Source of the DNA: Ignavibacteriota bacterium
GTDB lineage: Bacteria > Bacteroidota > Ignavibacteria > Ignavibacteriales > Melioribacteraceae
NCBI GenBank assembly: GCA_002746605.1
Contig: PDPT01000046.1
Coordinates: forward strand, 1-62,313
Length of the DNA: 62,313 nt
Direction: 5' to 3'
A model generated the notes under the pieces. The model did no database searches. It saw nothing but the letters and a program-made list of their open reading frames with translations, and had not been told where the DNA came from. Below are positions 18,997 to 29,558 of this stretch, piece by piece (the first letter of the stretch is position 1; each line of letters starts with the position of its first letter). A program made the translations under genes and the position numbers.

Positions 18997-19437
18997 TTAT
19001 TTTCCCATTACTTTTTTTGCTACCTCTGCGAAAGTCAGATCACTACTATTTATGTACTCGTCGTAAATTTTAGGATTCCAAATTTCAATTTTCTTATTTG
19101 CACCGATTATTAAAACTTCTTTGCCAATTTCGGCATATTCAATTAAGTTTTTTGGAATTAATAATCTCGCCTGCGAATCTAATTTATCTTCAGCTGCCTG
19201 CTGTAAAAACATTCTTAAAAATCTTGCTTCTTCAGGATCAAAACTGTTTAATCGATTTAATTTACTTTGAACAAGTTCTTCCCAAAAGTTCATAGGATAT
19301 AAGTCAATACATTTTGTGGTTCCTCTTGTCATAACAAAAGAATCGTTAGACTTTGGATCTACAAGCTTCCTCAATTTGGCAGGAATACTAATTCTGCCCT
19401 TTGAGTCCATTGAATAATTAAAACTTCCTAGAAACAT
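18997..19437 (-). CDS. mraZ: Transcriptional regulator MraZ
   Basis: The ATG at 19437 gives a 146-residue product, MFLGSFNYSMDSKGRISIPAKLRKL, matching the usual MraZ start and length and preceded by GGAG. A GTG ten codons upstream (19467) would add MFNFPNKWRE and looks less likely. Two SpoVT/AbrB-type beta-barrel halves are visible, each with the D-x-[KQ]-GR core (MDSKGRISIPAKLR and LDSQARLLIPKNL; the second reads SQAR). MraZ is a DNA-binding protein that in studied bacteria represses its own dcw operon by binding TGGG-containing repeats upstream. It is the first gene of this cluster. Confidence 0.93.
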   Translation of the reverse strand: MFLGSFNYSMDSKGRISIPAKLRKLVDPKSNDSFVMTRGTTKCIDLYPMNFWEELVQSKLNRLNSFDPEEARFLRMFLQQAAEDKLDSQARLLIPKNLIEYAEIGKEVLIIGANKKIEIWNPKIYDEYINSSDLTFAEVAKKVMGK

Positions 19438-19863
19438 TTCTCTCCATTTATTGGGAAAATTAAACACTTTTACCCACTAATCGAAAAATAATGCATTTAT
19501 TCGATAAAAGTCAAGTTTTTTTTCATGAAAAAATTCTACTTTGAATAGATAATTTGCCTCCAAAATAGACATTAAATTGGATTTTTATGGTTTTGTGGTA
19601 GAAAGTGGGTTGTTATTTATCTTTAAAACTTTTTCCAGATATCTCTTTTAAATATATTTGTAATGATTTTTACAAAAAAAAACTGTTTTATTGAATAATA
19701 TTCTATTCTTACAAAAAAAGCACATTCAAGTCTTGCATAATTGAAGTTTTTTTTATATTATTTTTATTCTGTTTCGGTAATTTTAATAACTGCTCAATTA
19801 CTATTTTGATAAAGACGAAAAATATTCTATTTAATTTTTCATATAAAAAAATAGGTGATTAAA
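19438..19863. promoter_or_regulatory. Divergent promoter region with candidate MraZ-type repeats
   Basis: About 425 bases between divergent mraZ (-) and the T9SS cargo gene (+), strongly AT-rich. On the + strand, TGGAT (19578), TGGTT (19588), TGGTA (19596) and TGGGT (19606) recur with start-to-start spacings of 10, 8 and 10 bp. Known MraZ boxes are TGGGN units about 10 bp apart. A minus-strand GTGGGT lies at 19477-19472, just before mraZ. Binding is inference; the stronger set is in reverse orientation relative to mraZ. No additional gene was seen. Confidence 0.4.
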
Positions 19864-21195
19864 ATGAAAAAACAATTTCAATTTTTTCTTTTAGTTTTTA
19901 TATTATTTTCTACCTTTTGTGTTAATGCACAATGGGTGGAAATATCTGTGGGAATTAATAACTGGGATACTCCTCAAGGTGCTATAGACGCATGTGATAA
20001 AAATAGTATTGCATTTATAGCACACAACAATGAGTGGTTAGTTTATTATTCTAAAGATGGGGGGAAAAATTGGCTTATATCCACTCCACTTAAAGATAAA
20101 CAAGGGTCTTTAGTAGATATTTCAATAATTGATTCATCTAATATTTGGGTTGTTTCAACCGAAGGAAGAATATTAAAATCATCTGATGGAACAAAAACAT
20201 GGGAGACTCAATTTTACGATACTACTGTAACAAAATTTATGAACTATATTGAAATGTTCGATTCGCAAAACGGAGTTGCAATGGGCGATGCTCCGAATGA
20301 TAGTGCTGACTCTAAAGCTGCTTTCTTAAGAACAGCAGATGGCGGTAAAACTTGGACTTTAATGGAAAACGATATTAAAATTTGGGCATCAGGTGATACT
20401 TGGAGGCGAATTGATTTTGTTAATTCAGAAGTTGGCTATTTTTATGAATATTTCGGGAATCGTCCTCTCAAAGGAATTTATAAAAGTATGAACGGCGGTA
20501 ATAATTGGAGTAAAACAAGTCTTGATTCATCAGCTCTAACTGTTTTAAAATTTTTTGATGAAAACATTGGTTTGGCAGTTATTGGTTTGGCATCTAAAAA
20601 TAAAGTCATGCGAACAATTGACGGGGGCAAAACTTGGACTGAAAGTGTTGTTCAGAATCTTGCTTGGGGAAATGATATTGAGTTTCTTCCAAATGATCCT
20701 TCCAAAGTTTGGTTTACAGATTATGATAATTTATTCTACAGTAATGATACAGGCAAAACATGGGTAAAGCAGAACTTCACACCTCCTGCTAAAATGCGAG
20801 ATATAGTTTTTACAGATAGTGCTAATGGCTGGATTATATGCGATAATGCAGTCTATCATACAACTAATAACGGAGGCTATGCAACTAATATTGTTGATAA
20901 TAAAAGTACCATATCCAATACATTTAAATTAAATCAAAATTATCCAAATCCTTTTAATCCGGAAACCACAATTGAATATACAATTCCTTCAAGCTTAAAA
21001 GGAAAAATATTAAATGTAAAATTGACAGTTTATAACGTGCTTGGCAAAAAGATAAAAACCTTAGTAAATAAAAATCAAACTTCCGGGAATTATTCAATTA
21101 AGTTTAATGCCGAGAATTTACCAAGTGGAATTTATTTTTACAGGTTACAAGTCAATAACTTTAATCAAGTAAGAAAAATGTTATTACTTAAATAA
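19864..21195 (+). CDS. Secreted beta-propeller protein with T9SS C-terminal sorting domain
   Basis: The ATG at 19864 is chosen because AGGTGA sits just upstream; a GTG at 19855 is in frame. The product has 443 residues. After a signal peptide (cut near VNA-Q), repeated Asp-box/BNR-like segments appear: YYSKDGGKNWLI, LKSSDGTKTWET, LRTADGGKTWTL, YKSMNGGNNWSK, MRTIDGGKTWTE, YSNDTGKTWV. These suggest a Ycf48/sialidase-like propeller. The last 85 or so residues (FKLNQNYPNPFNPETTIEYTI ... GKKIKTLV ... SGIYFYRL ... MLLLK) are a type A T9SS sorting domain, so the protein should be secreted or anchored on the surface by the type IX system. The ligand is unknown. Confidence 0.88.
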   Translation: MKKQFQFFLLVFILFSTFCVNAQWVEISVGINNWDTPQGAIDACDKNSIAFIAHNNEWLVYYSKDGGKNWLISTPLKDKQGSLVDISIIDSSNIWVVSTEGRILKSSDGTKTWETQFYDTTVTKFMNYIEMFDSQNGVAMGDAPNDSADSKAAFLRTADGGKTWTLMENDIKIWASGDTWRRIDFVNSEVGYFYEYFGNRPLKGIYKSMNGGNNWSKTSLDSSALTVLKFFDENIGLAVIGLASKNKVMRTIDGGKTWTESVVQNLAWGNDIEFLPNDPSKVWFTDYDNLFYSNDTGKTWVKQNFTPPAKMRDIVFTDSANGWIICDNAVYHTTNNGGYATNIVDNKSTISNTFKLNQNYPNPFNPETTIEYTIPSSLKGKILNVKLTVYNVLGKKIKTLVNKNQTSGNYSIKFNAENLPSGIYFYRLQVNNFNQVRKMLLLK

Positions 21196-21208
21196 TTTTA
21201 TAGAAAAT

Positions 21209-21238
21209 AGTGAACGATGTAAAAAAGCATCGTTCACT
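21209..21238 (+). terminator. Hairpin after the T9SS cargo gene
   Basis: A perfect 11-bp inverted repeat, AGTGAACGATG and CATCGTTCACT, encloses an 8-nt loop 14 nt after the stop codon. There is no strong downstream T-run on the plus strand, so it may be a weak or factor-assisted terminator or an RNA-stability hairpin. From here to 21493 I see only AT-rich DNA, presumably including the promoter of the thiolase gene. Confidence 0.5.
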
Positions 21239-21493
21239 AATGTTAAAGTATTCAATTAAATTTTACTTACCCGAAACAATCTAAAAATTTGCACCTCTCC
21301 CCTGCTCATTACTAATGTAGTGCATGTACCAATTGAAGTAAATAGACAAGTTCAAAAATACCATTTGCTTTTTTTCTTATATCTGTTTTTTCAATCCCTA
21401 AACTCAACAGCATTTCCTTTCGCCTGATTTACAATTTTATTTCTAAATTGTTATATTAAATTAAGCTAATAGAAAATTACTTAGGAGATAATT

Positions 21494-22684
21494 ATGCAAA
21501 ACTTGAAAGAAGTTTATATCATAGATGCGGTTAGAACACCAATCGGTTCATTTATGGGAGTTTTAAGTTCGGTTCCGGCTACAGAGCTCGGCAGCATTAC
21601 AATAAGAGGATTAGTTGAAAGAAGTAATTTAACCGTTGATTCTATCGATGAAGTAATAATGGGAAATGTAATTCAAGCCGGAGAAGGACAAGCTCCTGCA
21701 AGACAATCGGCACTTGGAGCCGGATTGGATAAGTCAACTCAATGTATGACTATCAACAAAGTTTGTGGTTCAGGATTAAAATCGGTTATGCTTGCTGCTC
21801 AAGCAATTATGGTTGGCGATGCAGATGTAATTATTGCAGGCGGAATGGAAAATATGTCACAAATCCCTTTTTATGTTAAGAGTGTTCGCAGTGGTTACAA
21901 AATGGGAAATCAAAATCTTGTTGACGGAATGTTGGAAGATGGACTTATTGATGCTTACGATAACATTCATATGGGCAACATTGCCGAGTTATGTGCAGAA
22001 GAATATAATATTACTCGTGAAGAGCAAGACAAATTTGCAACTGAAAGTTACAACCGAGCATTAAAATCAATTGAAGGAAAAAGATTCAAAAACGAAATAA
22101 TCCCCGTAGAGGTAAAAGGACGAAAAGGAACAGTAACAATTATAGATACCGACCAAGAACCGGGCAATGTAAACTTCGAAAAGTTAAAAACACTTAGGCC
22201 GGTATTTAAGAAAACCGGAACTATAACCGCTGCTAACGCATCATCAATAAATGACGGAGCCTCAGCAATTTTATTAATGAATAAAGAGAAAGTTGAAGAA
22301 TTTGGATTAAAACCCAAAGCTAGAATTATTGCACAAGCAACTGCAGCAAAAGATCCCAAATGGTTTACAACCGCTCCAATTGATTCAATTAGAAAAGTTC
22401 TTGCAAAAGCTAATTTAAAAGTTGAAGATATTGACTTGTTTGAAATAAACGAAGCTTTTGCAGTTGTTTCTCTCATTACAAATAAAAAATTAAATTTGGA
22501 TAGCACAAAAGTAAATATTAATGGCGGTGCTGTTGCTCTTGGTCATCCTATTGGAGCAAGCGGAGCAAGGATTTTAACAACACTCATTCATGCAATGGAA
22601 TCAAAAAAATCAAAATATGGTTTGGCTTCGCTTTGTATTGGCGGCGGCGAAGCTTCATCAATTATAATAGAGAGCGTTAAATAA
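21494..22684 (+). CDS. Acetyl-CoA C-acetyltransferase (thiolase)
   Basis: 396 residues, normal for a thiolase. It reversibly joins two acetyl-CoA to acetoacetyl-CoA, or thiolyses longer ketoacyl-CoA. The nucleophile is C91 in NKVCGSGLKS. The second active-site region is GGAVALGHPIGASGAR with H351, and the acid/base cysteine C381 is in CIGGGEA. The start is supported by AGGAGA upstream. Biosynthetic versus degradative use cannot be told from sequence; methylmalonyl-CoA mutase genes nearby hint at acyl-CoA metabolism. Confidence 0.95.
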   Translation: MQNLKEVYIIDAVRTPIGSFMGVLSSVPATELGSITIRGLVERSNLTVDSIDEVIMGNVIQAGEGQAPARQSALGAGLDKSTQCMTINKVCGSGLKSVMLAAQAIMVGDADVIIAGGMENMSQIPFYVKSVRSGYKMGNQNLVDGMLEDGLIDAYDNIHMGNIAELCAEEYNITREEQDKFATESYNRALKSIEGKRFKNEIIPVEVKGRKGTVTIIDTDQEPGNVNFEKLKTLRPVFKKTGTITAANASSINDGASAILLMNKEKVEEFGLKPKARIIAQATAAKDPKWFTTAPIDSIRKVLAKANLKVEDIDLFEINEAFAVVSLITNKKLNLDSTKVNINGGAVALGHPIGASGARILTTLIHAMESKKSKYGLASLCIGGGEASSIIIESVK

Positions 22685-22780
22685 AAAAGTGATTTGAAAA
22701 AACTTTATCAAACGAGAGCTTAGAAAGCAATTACAATTATTAGAAAAGAACTGTTTGTCTTAGTTTATCTAGCTTCATTA

Positions 22781-23755
22781 TCAGTTAGAATTTTTATATT
22801 TATTAACGGCTTTAGTAAGTCTATCCATTATTGCTTCGCCAAGTCCTCCGGAACTTATTTTTTCTACTAATATTGCATCTAAGTTTTTATCTTCCAATTC
22901 GTGTAAAAACTTAAATAAATTTGATGCGGCTTCATATAAGTTTTTTGTTTTCGATAAAATTCTAAATTCCGAAAATAGCTTTTGATTTGTTGCTTTACTA
23001 AAAAATATTACTCCAATCTTTTTTTGTGAAAATTCTTTAATTTTTTTTTCATCATAAAAATAAATCGGAGTATTAGGAGCATAGTGAATTGGTAATTGTC
23101 CCGGAGAATTCGGCTTATGTTTCAACTCGTCTTTTTGCAATAATTTACCGATTTCTTTTTCAATATCTTCTTTGCTTACTCCTCCCGGGCGTAAATAATA
23201 TTTTTTATTATTTTTAATTTCTATTATTGTTGATTCAACACCGATTTTACAATTGCCTCCGTCCAAAATTAATTTCACATTATTGCCAAGCTGCTTTGCC
23301 ACATGCTCGGCTTTTGTGGGACTTAATTTTTTGAACATATTAGCACTTGGTGCAGCAATCGGTCTGCCTAATTTTTCTATCAGTTGTAAAGCAATTTTAT
23401 TATCCGGTATTCTAACTGCAACTGTATCCAAACCGGATGTTACAATATAAGGAACAACTTTTTTCTTTTTAAGCACAAGAGTTAAAGGACCGGGCCAAAA
23501 TTTTTCAGTTAAATTATGAAAATCATTATTAAACCAAGCTATTTCTTTTAGCATATCTAAAGACGAAATATGTAAAATAAGCGGATTAAATTGTGGTCTT
23601 TTTTTTACTTCAAATATTTTTGATACAGCAATTTCATTTAATCCGTCAGCTCCCAAACCGTAAACCGTTTCTGTAGGAAAAGCTACAAGATTACCTGCTC
23701 TTAAAAGTTTTACTGCAAAATCAATGTTTTGTTTGGTTGGTTCTTTTATTTCCAT
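22781..23755 (-). CDS. L-threonylcarbamoyladenylate synthase (Sua5/TsaC)
   Basis: The protein uses threonine, bicarbonate and ATP to form threonylcarbamoyl-AMP for the t6A37 modification of ANN-decoding tRNAs. Motifs: AFPTETVYGLGAD, KRPQFNPLILHI, FWPGPLTLVL, AVRIPDN, APSANMFKKLSPT and RPGGVSKEDIE. An additional C-terminal Sua5 domain (about the last 120 residues, beginning near SPGQLPIHYAPNTPI) makes it the long Sua5 form rather than short TsaC. The start at 23755 (MEIKEPTKQN) is preferred for spacing to the conserved core; an in-frame ATG at 23812 adds 19 residues, and neither has a clear ribosome binding site. Confidence 0.92.
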   Translation of the reverse strand: MEIKEPTKQNIDFAVKLLRAGNLVAFPTETVYGLGADGLNEIAVSKIFEVKKRPQFNPLILHISSLDMLKEIAWFNNDFHNLTEKFWPGPLTLVLKKKKVVPYIVTSGLDTVAVRIPDNKIALQLIEKLGRPIAAPSANMFKKLSPTKAEHVAKQLGNNVKLILDGGNCKIGVESTIIEIKNNKKYYLRPGGVSKEDIEKEIGKLLQKDELKHKPNSPGQLPIHYAPNTPIYFYDEKKIKEFSQKKIGVIFFSKATNQKLFSEFRILSKTKNLYEAASNLFKFLHELEDKNLDAILVEKISSGGLGEAIMDRLTKAVNKYKNSN

Positions 23756-23842
23756 AATGATTTGATTCTCTTTCACATTCAAATTAGGTTGATGAAATGA
23801 TTTATATGTCATAAATTAGTGAATTGAGCAAAAATAAAAGTA

Positions 23843-23865
23843 CGGGAGGTTTTGAAATCCTCCCG
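23843..23865 (-). terminator. Intrinsic terminator after methylmalonyl-CoA mutase genes
   Basis: CGGGAGG and CCTCCCG form a perfect GC-rich 7-bp stem with a 9-nt loop, 27 nt beyond the mutB stop. On the minus strand it is followed by TACTTTTATTTTT, as expected for a rho-independent terminator of the mutA-mutB operon. Confidence 0.8.
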
Positions 23866-23891
23866 CATGAAACCCTAAAATACGAAAAATA

Positions 23892-26075
23892 TTAACCTAC
23901 AAATCTTTCGTTAACTATTTCCATAAGTTTTACACTTGCTTCAGGTATCTTTGTACCCGGACCAAAAATTGCTGCTGCACCTCTTTCATAAAGATAATCG
24001 TAATCTTGATTTGGAATTACTCCGCCGATGATTACAATTATATCTTCACGACCAAGTTTTTTAAGCTCTTCTACAAGTTGTGGCAAAAGAGTTTTATGTC
24101 CCGCAGCAAGCGAACTCATACCAACAACATGAACATCATTTTCTACTGCTTGTCTTGCTGTTTCTTCTGGGGTCTGGAAAAGCGGACCAACATCAACATC
24201 AAACCCCATATCGGCATAAGCTGTAGCAACAACCTTAGCTCCTCTGTCGTGTCCGTCTTGTCCTATTTTTGCAATAAGGATTCTTGGTCTGCGACCTTCT
24301 TCTTCTGCAAATTTGTTTGTCATTTCTCTTGCTTTACTTAGCATTTTATCTTCGCTTCCTTCGTATTCGCTGCTGTAAACACCTGATATTGTTCGTGTAA
24401 CGGCTTTGTATCTTCCACTTACTTTTTCAATTGCATCTGAGATTTCGCCGAGTGTTGCTCTTACTCTTGCTGCTTTTACTGCAAGGTCTAATAAATTTCC
24501 TTCTTTACTTTCTGCACATTTGGTTATTGCAGAAAGAGATTTTTGTACATCAGCTTCATTTCTTGTTTCTTTAATTTTATTTAATCTCTTAATTTGAGAA
24601 AGTCTAACTGCCGTGTTATCAACTTCAAGTATTTCTATTGGATCTTCTTTAGCAAGTTTATATTTATTTGTTCCTACAATTGTTTCTTGTCCCGAATCTA
24701 TTCTTGCTTGTCTTCTCGCAGCGGCTTCTTCAATTCTCATCTTAGGAATTCCGGCTTCTATTGCTTTAGTCATTCCACCAAGTGATTCAATTTCAAGAAT
24801 ATGCTCCCAACCTTTTTTTAGTAAAGAGTCAGTTAAATATTCAACAAGATAAGAACCGCCCCAAGGATCTATAACTTTTGTTATTCCAGTTTCGTTTTGT
24901 AAATAAAGCTGAGTGTTACGAGCTATTCTTGCAGAAAAATCTGTAGGTAAAGCAATCGCTTCATCCAATGAATTTGTATGTAATGATTGTGTATGACCTA
25001 ACGCAGCAGCCATAGCTTCAACACAAGTTCTTACAACATTGTTAAACGGATCTTGTTCAGTTAAGCTCCAACCCGATGTTTGCGAGTGAGTTCTCAACGA
25101 CATTGATTTTGGATTTTGCGGATTGAATTGCTTAATAATTTTTGCCCAAAGAATTCTTGCAGCTCGCATCTTTGCAATTTCCATAAAATAATTCATTCCT
25201 AAAGCCCAAAAGAATGAAAGACGAGGAGCAAATTGGTCAACGCCCAATCCCGCTTTAATTCCTGTCTTAACATACTCTAAACCATCTGCAAGAGTGTAAG
25301 CCATTTCTAAGTCGGCTGTAGCTCCAGCTTCTTGCATGTGATAACCTGAAATACTAATGCTGTTAAAACGAGGCATATTCTGAGATGTGAACTCAAAAAT
25401 ATCTGCAATAATTTTTATTGATTGTTCGGGCGGATAAATATAAGTGTTTCTTACCATATATTCTTTTAGAATATCATTCTGAATTGTTCCGGTAAGCAGC
25501 TCCGGTTTTACACCCTGTTCTTCAGCTGCAACAATATAGAAAGCCATTACAGGAAGCACTGCTCCATTCATAGTCATAGAAACCGACATTTTATCAAGAG
25601 GAATTGAATCGAACAAAATTTTCATATCTTCAACCGAATCAATTGCCACACCGGCTTTACCAACATCACCTACAACTCTTTGGTGATCGGAATCATAACC
25701 TCTATGTGTTGCCAAATCGAATGCAACGGAAAGACCTTTTTGCCCCATCGCTAAGTTTCTTCTGTAAAAAGCGTTACTTTCCTCTGCAGTTGAAAATCCG
25801 GCATACTGTCTTACTGTCCAAGGACGAGCAACATACATTGTGCTGTAAGGTCCGCGTAAAAACGGAGGCAGACCAGACATAAAATCAAGATGTTGAAAAT
25901 CCTTTATATCATCATTTGTGTAAAGAGGAGCAACGGGAATTTGTTCCATTGTTTGAAAAATAGTTTCTTCCGGTGATTTACCAAGAGATTTTTCAAATTC
26001 TTTTTTCCAATCGCTGTATGATTGTTTATCTTTATTTAACTTTAAACTTATATTTTTGAAATTTGGTTTATTCAT
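23892..26075 (-). CDS. mutB: Methylmalonyl-CoA mutase, large (catalytic) subunit
   Basis: 727 residues. It interconverts (R)-methylmalonyl-CoA and succinyl-CoA using adenosylcobalamin. The TIM-barrel part carries [34 protein letters not shown] and [12 protein letters not shown]. The C-terminal flavodoxin-like B12 domain has the base-off cobalamin motif DGHDRG with the axial ligand H609, plus GGVIP near the end. It overlaps the small-subunit gene by one base and has GGAGGGA upstream of its ATG. It is probably used for propionate metabolism or the methylmalonyl-CoA route to propionate. Confidence 0.97.
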   Translation of the reverse strand: MNKPNFKNISLKLNKDKQSYSDWKKEFEKSLGKSPEETIFQTMEQIPVAPLYTNDDIKDFQHLDFMSGLPPFLRGPYSTMYVARPWTVRQYAGFSTAEESNAFYRRNLAMGQKGLSVAFDLATHRGYDSDHQRVVGDVGKAGVAIDSVEDMKILFDSIPLDKMSVSMTMNGAVLPVMAFYIVAAEEQGVKPELLTGTIQNDILKEYMVRNTYIYPPEQSIKIIADIFEFTSQNMPRFNSISISGYHMQEAGATADLEMAYTLADGLEYVKTGIKAGLGVDQFAPRLSFFWALGMNYFMEIAKMRAARILWAKIIKQFNPQNPKSMSLRTHSQTSGWSLTEQDPFNNVVRTCVEAMAAALGHTQSLHTNSLDEAIALPTDFSARIARNTQLYLQNETGITKVIDPWGGSYLVEYLTDSLLKKGWEHILEIESLGGMTKAIEAGIPKMRIEEAAARRQARIDSGQETIVGTNKYKLAKEDPIEILEVDNTAVRLSQIKRLNKIKETRNEADVQKSLSAITKCAESKEGNLLDLAVKAARVRATLGEISDAIEKVSGRYKAVTRTISGVYSSEYEGSEDKMLSKAREMTNKFAEEEGRRPRILIAKIGQDGHDRGAKVVATAYADMGFDVDVGPLFQTPEETARQAVENDVHVVGMSSLAAGHKTLLPQLVEELKKLGREDIIVIIGGVIPNQDYDYLYERGAAAIFGPGTKIPEASVKLMEIVNERFVG

Positions 26076-28246
26076 TATTTTATCCCTCCAATTTTATTTA
26101 AGAGGTTGGTTAGTTTTTCCATTGCATCTGCTCCGAGAAAAATAAAATCATCAACTCCCGCATTTTTATATTCTTCAATTTTTTCTTTGGGAAATCCTGC
26201 AAGAATAATTTGAATATCGGATTTTTTATTTTTTAACTCTTTCGCAAGTTCAGGAACAACAGTTTCGTAATTATTATCAGTCGAGCAGATTGTTACAACT
26301 GAAGTTTCCGAAGCAATAGTATCGCTTACAATTTCTTGAACGGAAGTTGAACCCTTAGGATCAATTACTTCAAATCCGCCTACTTCAAAAAACCCTTTAG
26401 AAAAATCGGCTCTTGCTTTGTAATCTTTTATTGAACCCCAATTTGCAAGATAAACTTTTGGCAGTTCGCCCGTTTTATCTTTGTATGATAGTGCAGAGTT
26501 TCTAAGCTCTTCGAAACCTTCGGAAGCTCTTCTAATTTTTAACGGAGTAATTTCGACTTTACCTTTTTGCGTAGAGGTAAGCGAACTAAATATTTCTCCG
26601 AGTGTAGCTCCTTGTAAATATGCGTCTATCATTATATTGATAGTTTCTTTACTGAACGAATCAGAAATTGATTGTAACTTAGTTAAAATTTCTTTGTGTT
26701 TTTCGTTACTTCCTGTAACTCTGTATTGCTTCAAATACTCAGAACGTTTTTTGAAGAAAGCCTCTTTATCAAAATTATCAATTTGTAATTGTTTCTCTTT
26801 AATATCTGCGAACATATTTGTTCCTACAATTACAGCTTTGCGTTTGTTTATATCTTTGTTTCTTGCTGCAATAACAGCATCAATCTCATTTTGAATCTTA
26901 TTTTGTTTTAAACTTTCTACAATACCACCGTTATCTTCAATTTCTTGAAAATATTTCCAAGCTCTATTAGCAAGTTCTTCCGTTAAGGTCTCTATAAAAT
27001 ATGAACCTCCGGCAGGATCAATTACTTGATCGAGATGGGATTCTTCTCTGAGTATTGTTTGCGTATTTCTCGAAATTCTTCTTGAGAAAGTATCTGATTT
27101 TCTGATTACTTCATCAAAAGGTGAAACAGTTAAACCATCAACACCACCAACAATGGCACTAAAAGCTTGTGTGGTAGAACGAAGCATATTAACATATGGA
27201 TCTAATTTTGTAAAATAAAATTCTGAAGATTTAGCTGTAATATTTAAATTTAGATCTTTTTCATCAACTCCGTATGCTTCGGCTATATTACTTAACAATA
27301 CTTTTACGGCTCGGAATTTAGAAATTTCCATAAAGTAATTTGTGCTTATCCCAAAAGTAAATTCAGTTCTGTTAAAAATTGTTTTAGGCGAAACTCCTTT
27401 ATCTATCAACTGATTTGCATAATAGACAAATGTAGATAGTGAAATTGCCATTTCTTGAATTGAATTTGCTCCGCTGTTTACATAAGGTGTTGTGTTCACA
27501 CCGATTAGTTTTAAGGCAACATTATTTTCTTCTGCCCAATCAATGGCAGCTTTAAGACTATCAAAAATAAAATTTCTTTTAAGATTTAAGTTTCCTTGTT
27601 GAACTAACTCAAAAAGCGGATCAGCAGTAATTGAACCTTTTAAATCTGCTGGATTAATTTTTTGAGATTTTAAGTAAGCATTAAACAAGGATAAAAATGA
27701 AATAGAAACTGCACCGGCATGAATTCTAACTTCGTGCTTGGTTAAATCAATATTCTTAAAGACTCTTGTTAAGCTTTGAATCCCAGAAATTGATAATCCC
27801 TTATCACCAACTTTATCGGAAGTTGAATAATCAGCATCAATACCATCTTTTGTTGCAGTATCGAGAGAAATGTTAATACAATTTTGTCCATTATTCAAAG
27901 CGTTTATTAAAGCTTCGTTAAATTCTTCAGTATCAGCTATAGAAATTTCTTGGTTTACACTCCAGGCTTTCTTGTGGTAACCTGAATATGAATCTCCTCT
28001 GACAAAATTATCATAACTCGGCAAGGAATTTATAAAAGGTGAATTTTCCACTTCTTTTCTTGTATAAATAGGATTTAGAGTAATACCTTCGTAGGTTTTT
28101 GTAAGAAGTTTTTTTTCAAAAGATGCTCCTTTTAAATCAACTTCTACTTTCTTTTTCCACTCCTCAAAAGACGGAGGGGAAAAATCATCACTCAATTTTA
28201 ATTCTGCATCTAACTTCACGTCATCTGCATTAAATTGTTCGGACAT
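26075..28246 (-). CDS. mutA: Methylmalonyl-CoA mutase, small subunit
   Basis: The start is set at the ATG at 28246 ([13 protein letters not shown]), which has GGAG six bases upstream; an in-frame ATG at 28258 adds four residues. The 723-residue product is homologous to the large subunit along its length ([52 protein letters not shown]). In the C-terminal domain, however, the cobalamin motif is degenerate: [10 protein letters not shown] stands where DGHDRG is expected. This is the normal state of the non-catalytic MutA partner. It heterodimerises with MutB. Confidence 0.95.
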   Translation of the reverse strand: MSEQFNADDVKLDAELKLSDDFSPPSFEEWKKKVEVDLKGASFEKKLLTKTYEGITLNPIYTRKEVENSPFINSLPSYDNFVRGDSYSGYHKKAWSVNQEISIADTEEFNEALINALNNGQNCINISLDTATKDGIDADYSTSDKVGDKGLSISGIQSLTRVFKNIDLTKHEVRIHAGAVSISFLSLFNAYLKSQKINPADLKGSITADPLFELVQQGNLNLKRNFIFDSLKAAIDWAEENNVALKLIGVNTTPYVNSGANSIQEMAISLSTFVYYANQLIDKGVSPKTIFNRTEFTFGISTNYFMEISKFRAVKVLLSNIAEAYGVDEKDLNLNITAKSSEFYFTKLDPYVNMLRSTTQAFSAIVGGVDGLTVSPFDEVIRKSDTFSRRISRNTQTILREESHLDQVIDPAGGSYFIETLTEELANRAWKYFQEIEDNGGIVESLKQNKIQNEIDAVIAARNKDINKRKAVIVGTNMFADIKEKQLQIDNFDKEAFFKKRSEYLKQYRVTGSNEKHKEILTKLQSISDSFSKETINIMIDAYLQGATLGEIFSSLTSTQKGKVEITPLKIRRASEGFEELRNSALSYKDKTGELPKVYLANWGSIKDYKARADFSKGFFEVGGFEVIDPKGSTSVQEIVSDTIASETSVVTICSTDNNYETVVPELAKELKNKKSDIQIILAGFPKEKIEEYKNAGVDDFIFLGADAMEKLTNLLNKIGGIK

Positions 28247-28516
28247 AAGAATCTCCATGTTAACTTAATTTAAATATTTAACTATTATAAAATAATAAAA
28301 CTGTAATTGAGTTAATAATTTAATACTAATTTATTTGATTGAATTATTTAATAAAACTTATAGTAAACTCTCGTTATAAATTTATAATTTTTTATCTCTT
28401 CTGAATCTAAGTTTAACAATATTGCAGTTTCTTTAAATAGCAAATCCGATAGTGTCGAAACCGCATCAAACATTTTAAATTACAACAGGAGCAAAAACTT
28501 TAATCGATTTTGTCAT
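28247..28516. other. Intergenic region upstream of mutA, downstream of asd
   Basis: About 270 AT-rich bases between minus-strand mutA and asd. It presumably contains the mutA promoter and the end of the asd transcript. I see no clear terminator hairpin, riboswitch-like element (including no recognisable cobalamin riboswitch) or small gene. Confidence 0.3.
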
Positions 28517-29557
28517 TTAGCTTACTCCCTCTAGTAAATTCCGAGCTTTCAGTAGTTCAGCAATAAGCAGGGTTCCGCCCGCAGCACCTCTTATAGTATT
28601 ATGCGAAAGAATTATAAATTTGAAATCGAAAATTTCGCACTCTCGCAAACGCCCTGTAGAAACTGCCATTCCATTTTCTAATAAACTGTTTAATCTTGGC
28701 TGCGGTAAATATTCTTCCTCAAAATAATGTATTGGACTTTTAGGAGCGGAAGGCAGATTTAATTTTTGAGGCAATGTTTTAAAATTTTTCCAAGCTTCAA
28801 TTATTTCTTTTTTACTTGGTTTCTTTTTTAAGTTAATTTGAACTGTTTCTAAATGACCGTCAATTACAGGCACACGATTGCACTGAGCACTAATTTTGAT
28901 TTCAGCATTTTGAAATCGGTTATTTTTTATTTTCCCCAAAATTTTTAACGGCTCTTTAACCAGTTTATCTTCTTCGCCGGGAATATGCGGAACTACATTT
29001 CCTAATATATCCATACTTGAAACACCTGGATAACCACCACCGGAAATTGCCTGCATTGTTACTACATTAACCGTCTCAATTCCAAAAATATCATAAAGTG
29101 GTTTTAGTGCCAATACCATTCCTATTGTTGAACAATTGGGATTTGTAACTATTGCCCCACGTTTATTTTTTATCAGCTCTAAATGGTCATAATTTACTTC
29201 GGGAATTATTAAAGGAACGTCTTTATCAAATCTATGATTTCTTGAATTAGAAATTACAAAATATCCTTTTTGTGCAAAATCAGTTTCAATTTTTCCTGCA
29301 ACTGATGAATCCAATGCACTAAAGACCAATTTTGATTTTAGATTTGGAATAGATTCCCGAACAACCATATCTGCAATTCTATCATCTAACTTAGATGACA
29401 TAAGCCAATTGACTGCATCTTTATATTTTTTCCCGGCAGATTTTTCGGAAGCGGCAAGTTCCGAAATTTCAAACCAAGGATGATTAGTTAATAATTCAAC
29501 AAATTTTTGTCCTACGCTTCCTGTTGCACCGATAATTGCAATACCAATTTTATTCAT
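28517..29557 (-). CDS. asd: Aspartate-semialdehyde dehydrogenase
   Basis: 346 residues. It reduces aspartyl-4-phosphate to aspartate semialdehyde with NADPH, the branch point to lysine/DAP, threonine and methionine. The N-terminal Rossmann motif is GATGSVGQKFVELL, the catalytic cysteine C142 lies in TNPNCSTIGM, and ISGGGYPGVSS and NRVPVIDGH follow. The overall pattern resembles the archaeal/fungal-type subfamily rather than E. coli Asd. It is one base downstream of thrA and preceded by GGATAA, so the two are almost certainly one operon. Confidence 0.93.
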   Translation of the reverse strand: MNKIGIAIIGATGSVGQKFVELLTNHPWFEISELAASEKSAGKKYKDAVNWLMSSKLDDRIADMVVRESIPNLKSKLVFSALDSSVAGKIETDFAQKGYFVISNSRNHRFDKDVPLIIPEVNYDHLELIKNKRGAIVTNPNCSTIGMVLALKPLYDIFGIETVNVVTMQAISGGGYPGVSSMDILGNVVPHIPGEEDKLVKEPLKILGKIKNNRFQNAEIKISAQCNRVPVIDGHLETVQINLKKKPSKKEIIEAWKNFKTLPQKLNLPSAPKSPIHYFEEEYLPQPRLNSLLENGMAVSTGRLRECEIFDFKFIILSHNTIRGAAGGTLLIAELLKARNLLEGVS

Positions 29558-29558
29558 T

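Noticed and set aside
28247..28516. Possible cobalamin riboswitch upstream of the B12-dependent mutase genes
   Set aside because: No B12-box-like conserved sequence or suitable stems were seen; the interval is nearly all A and T.
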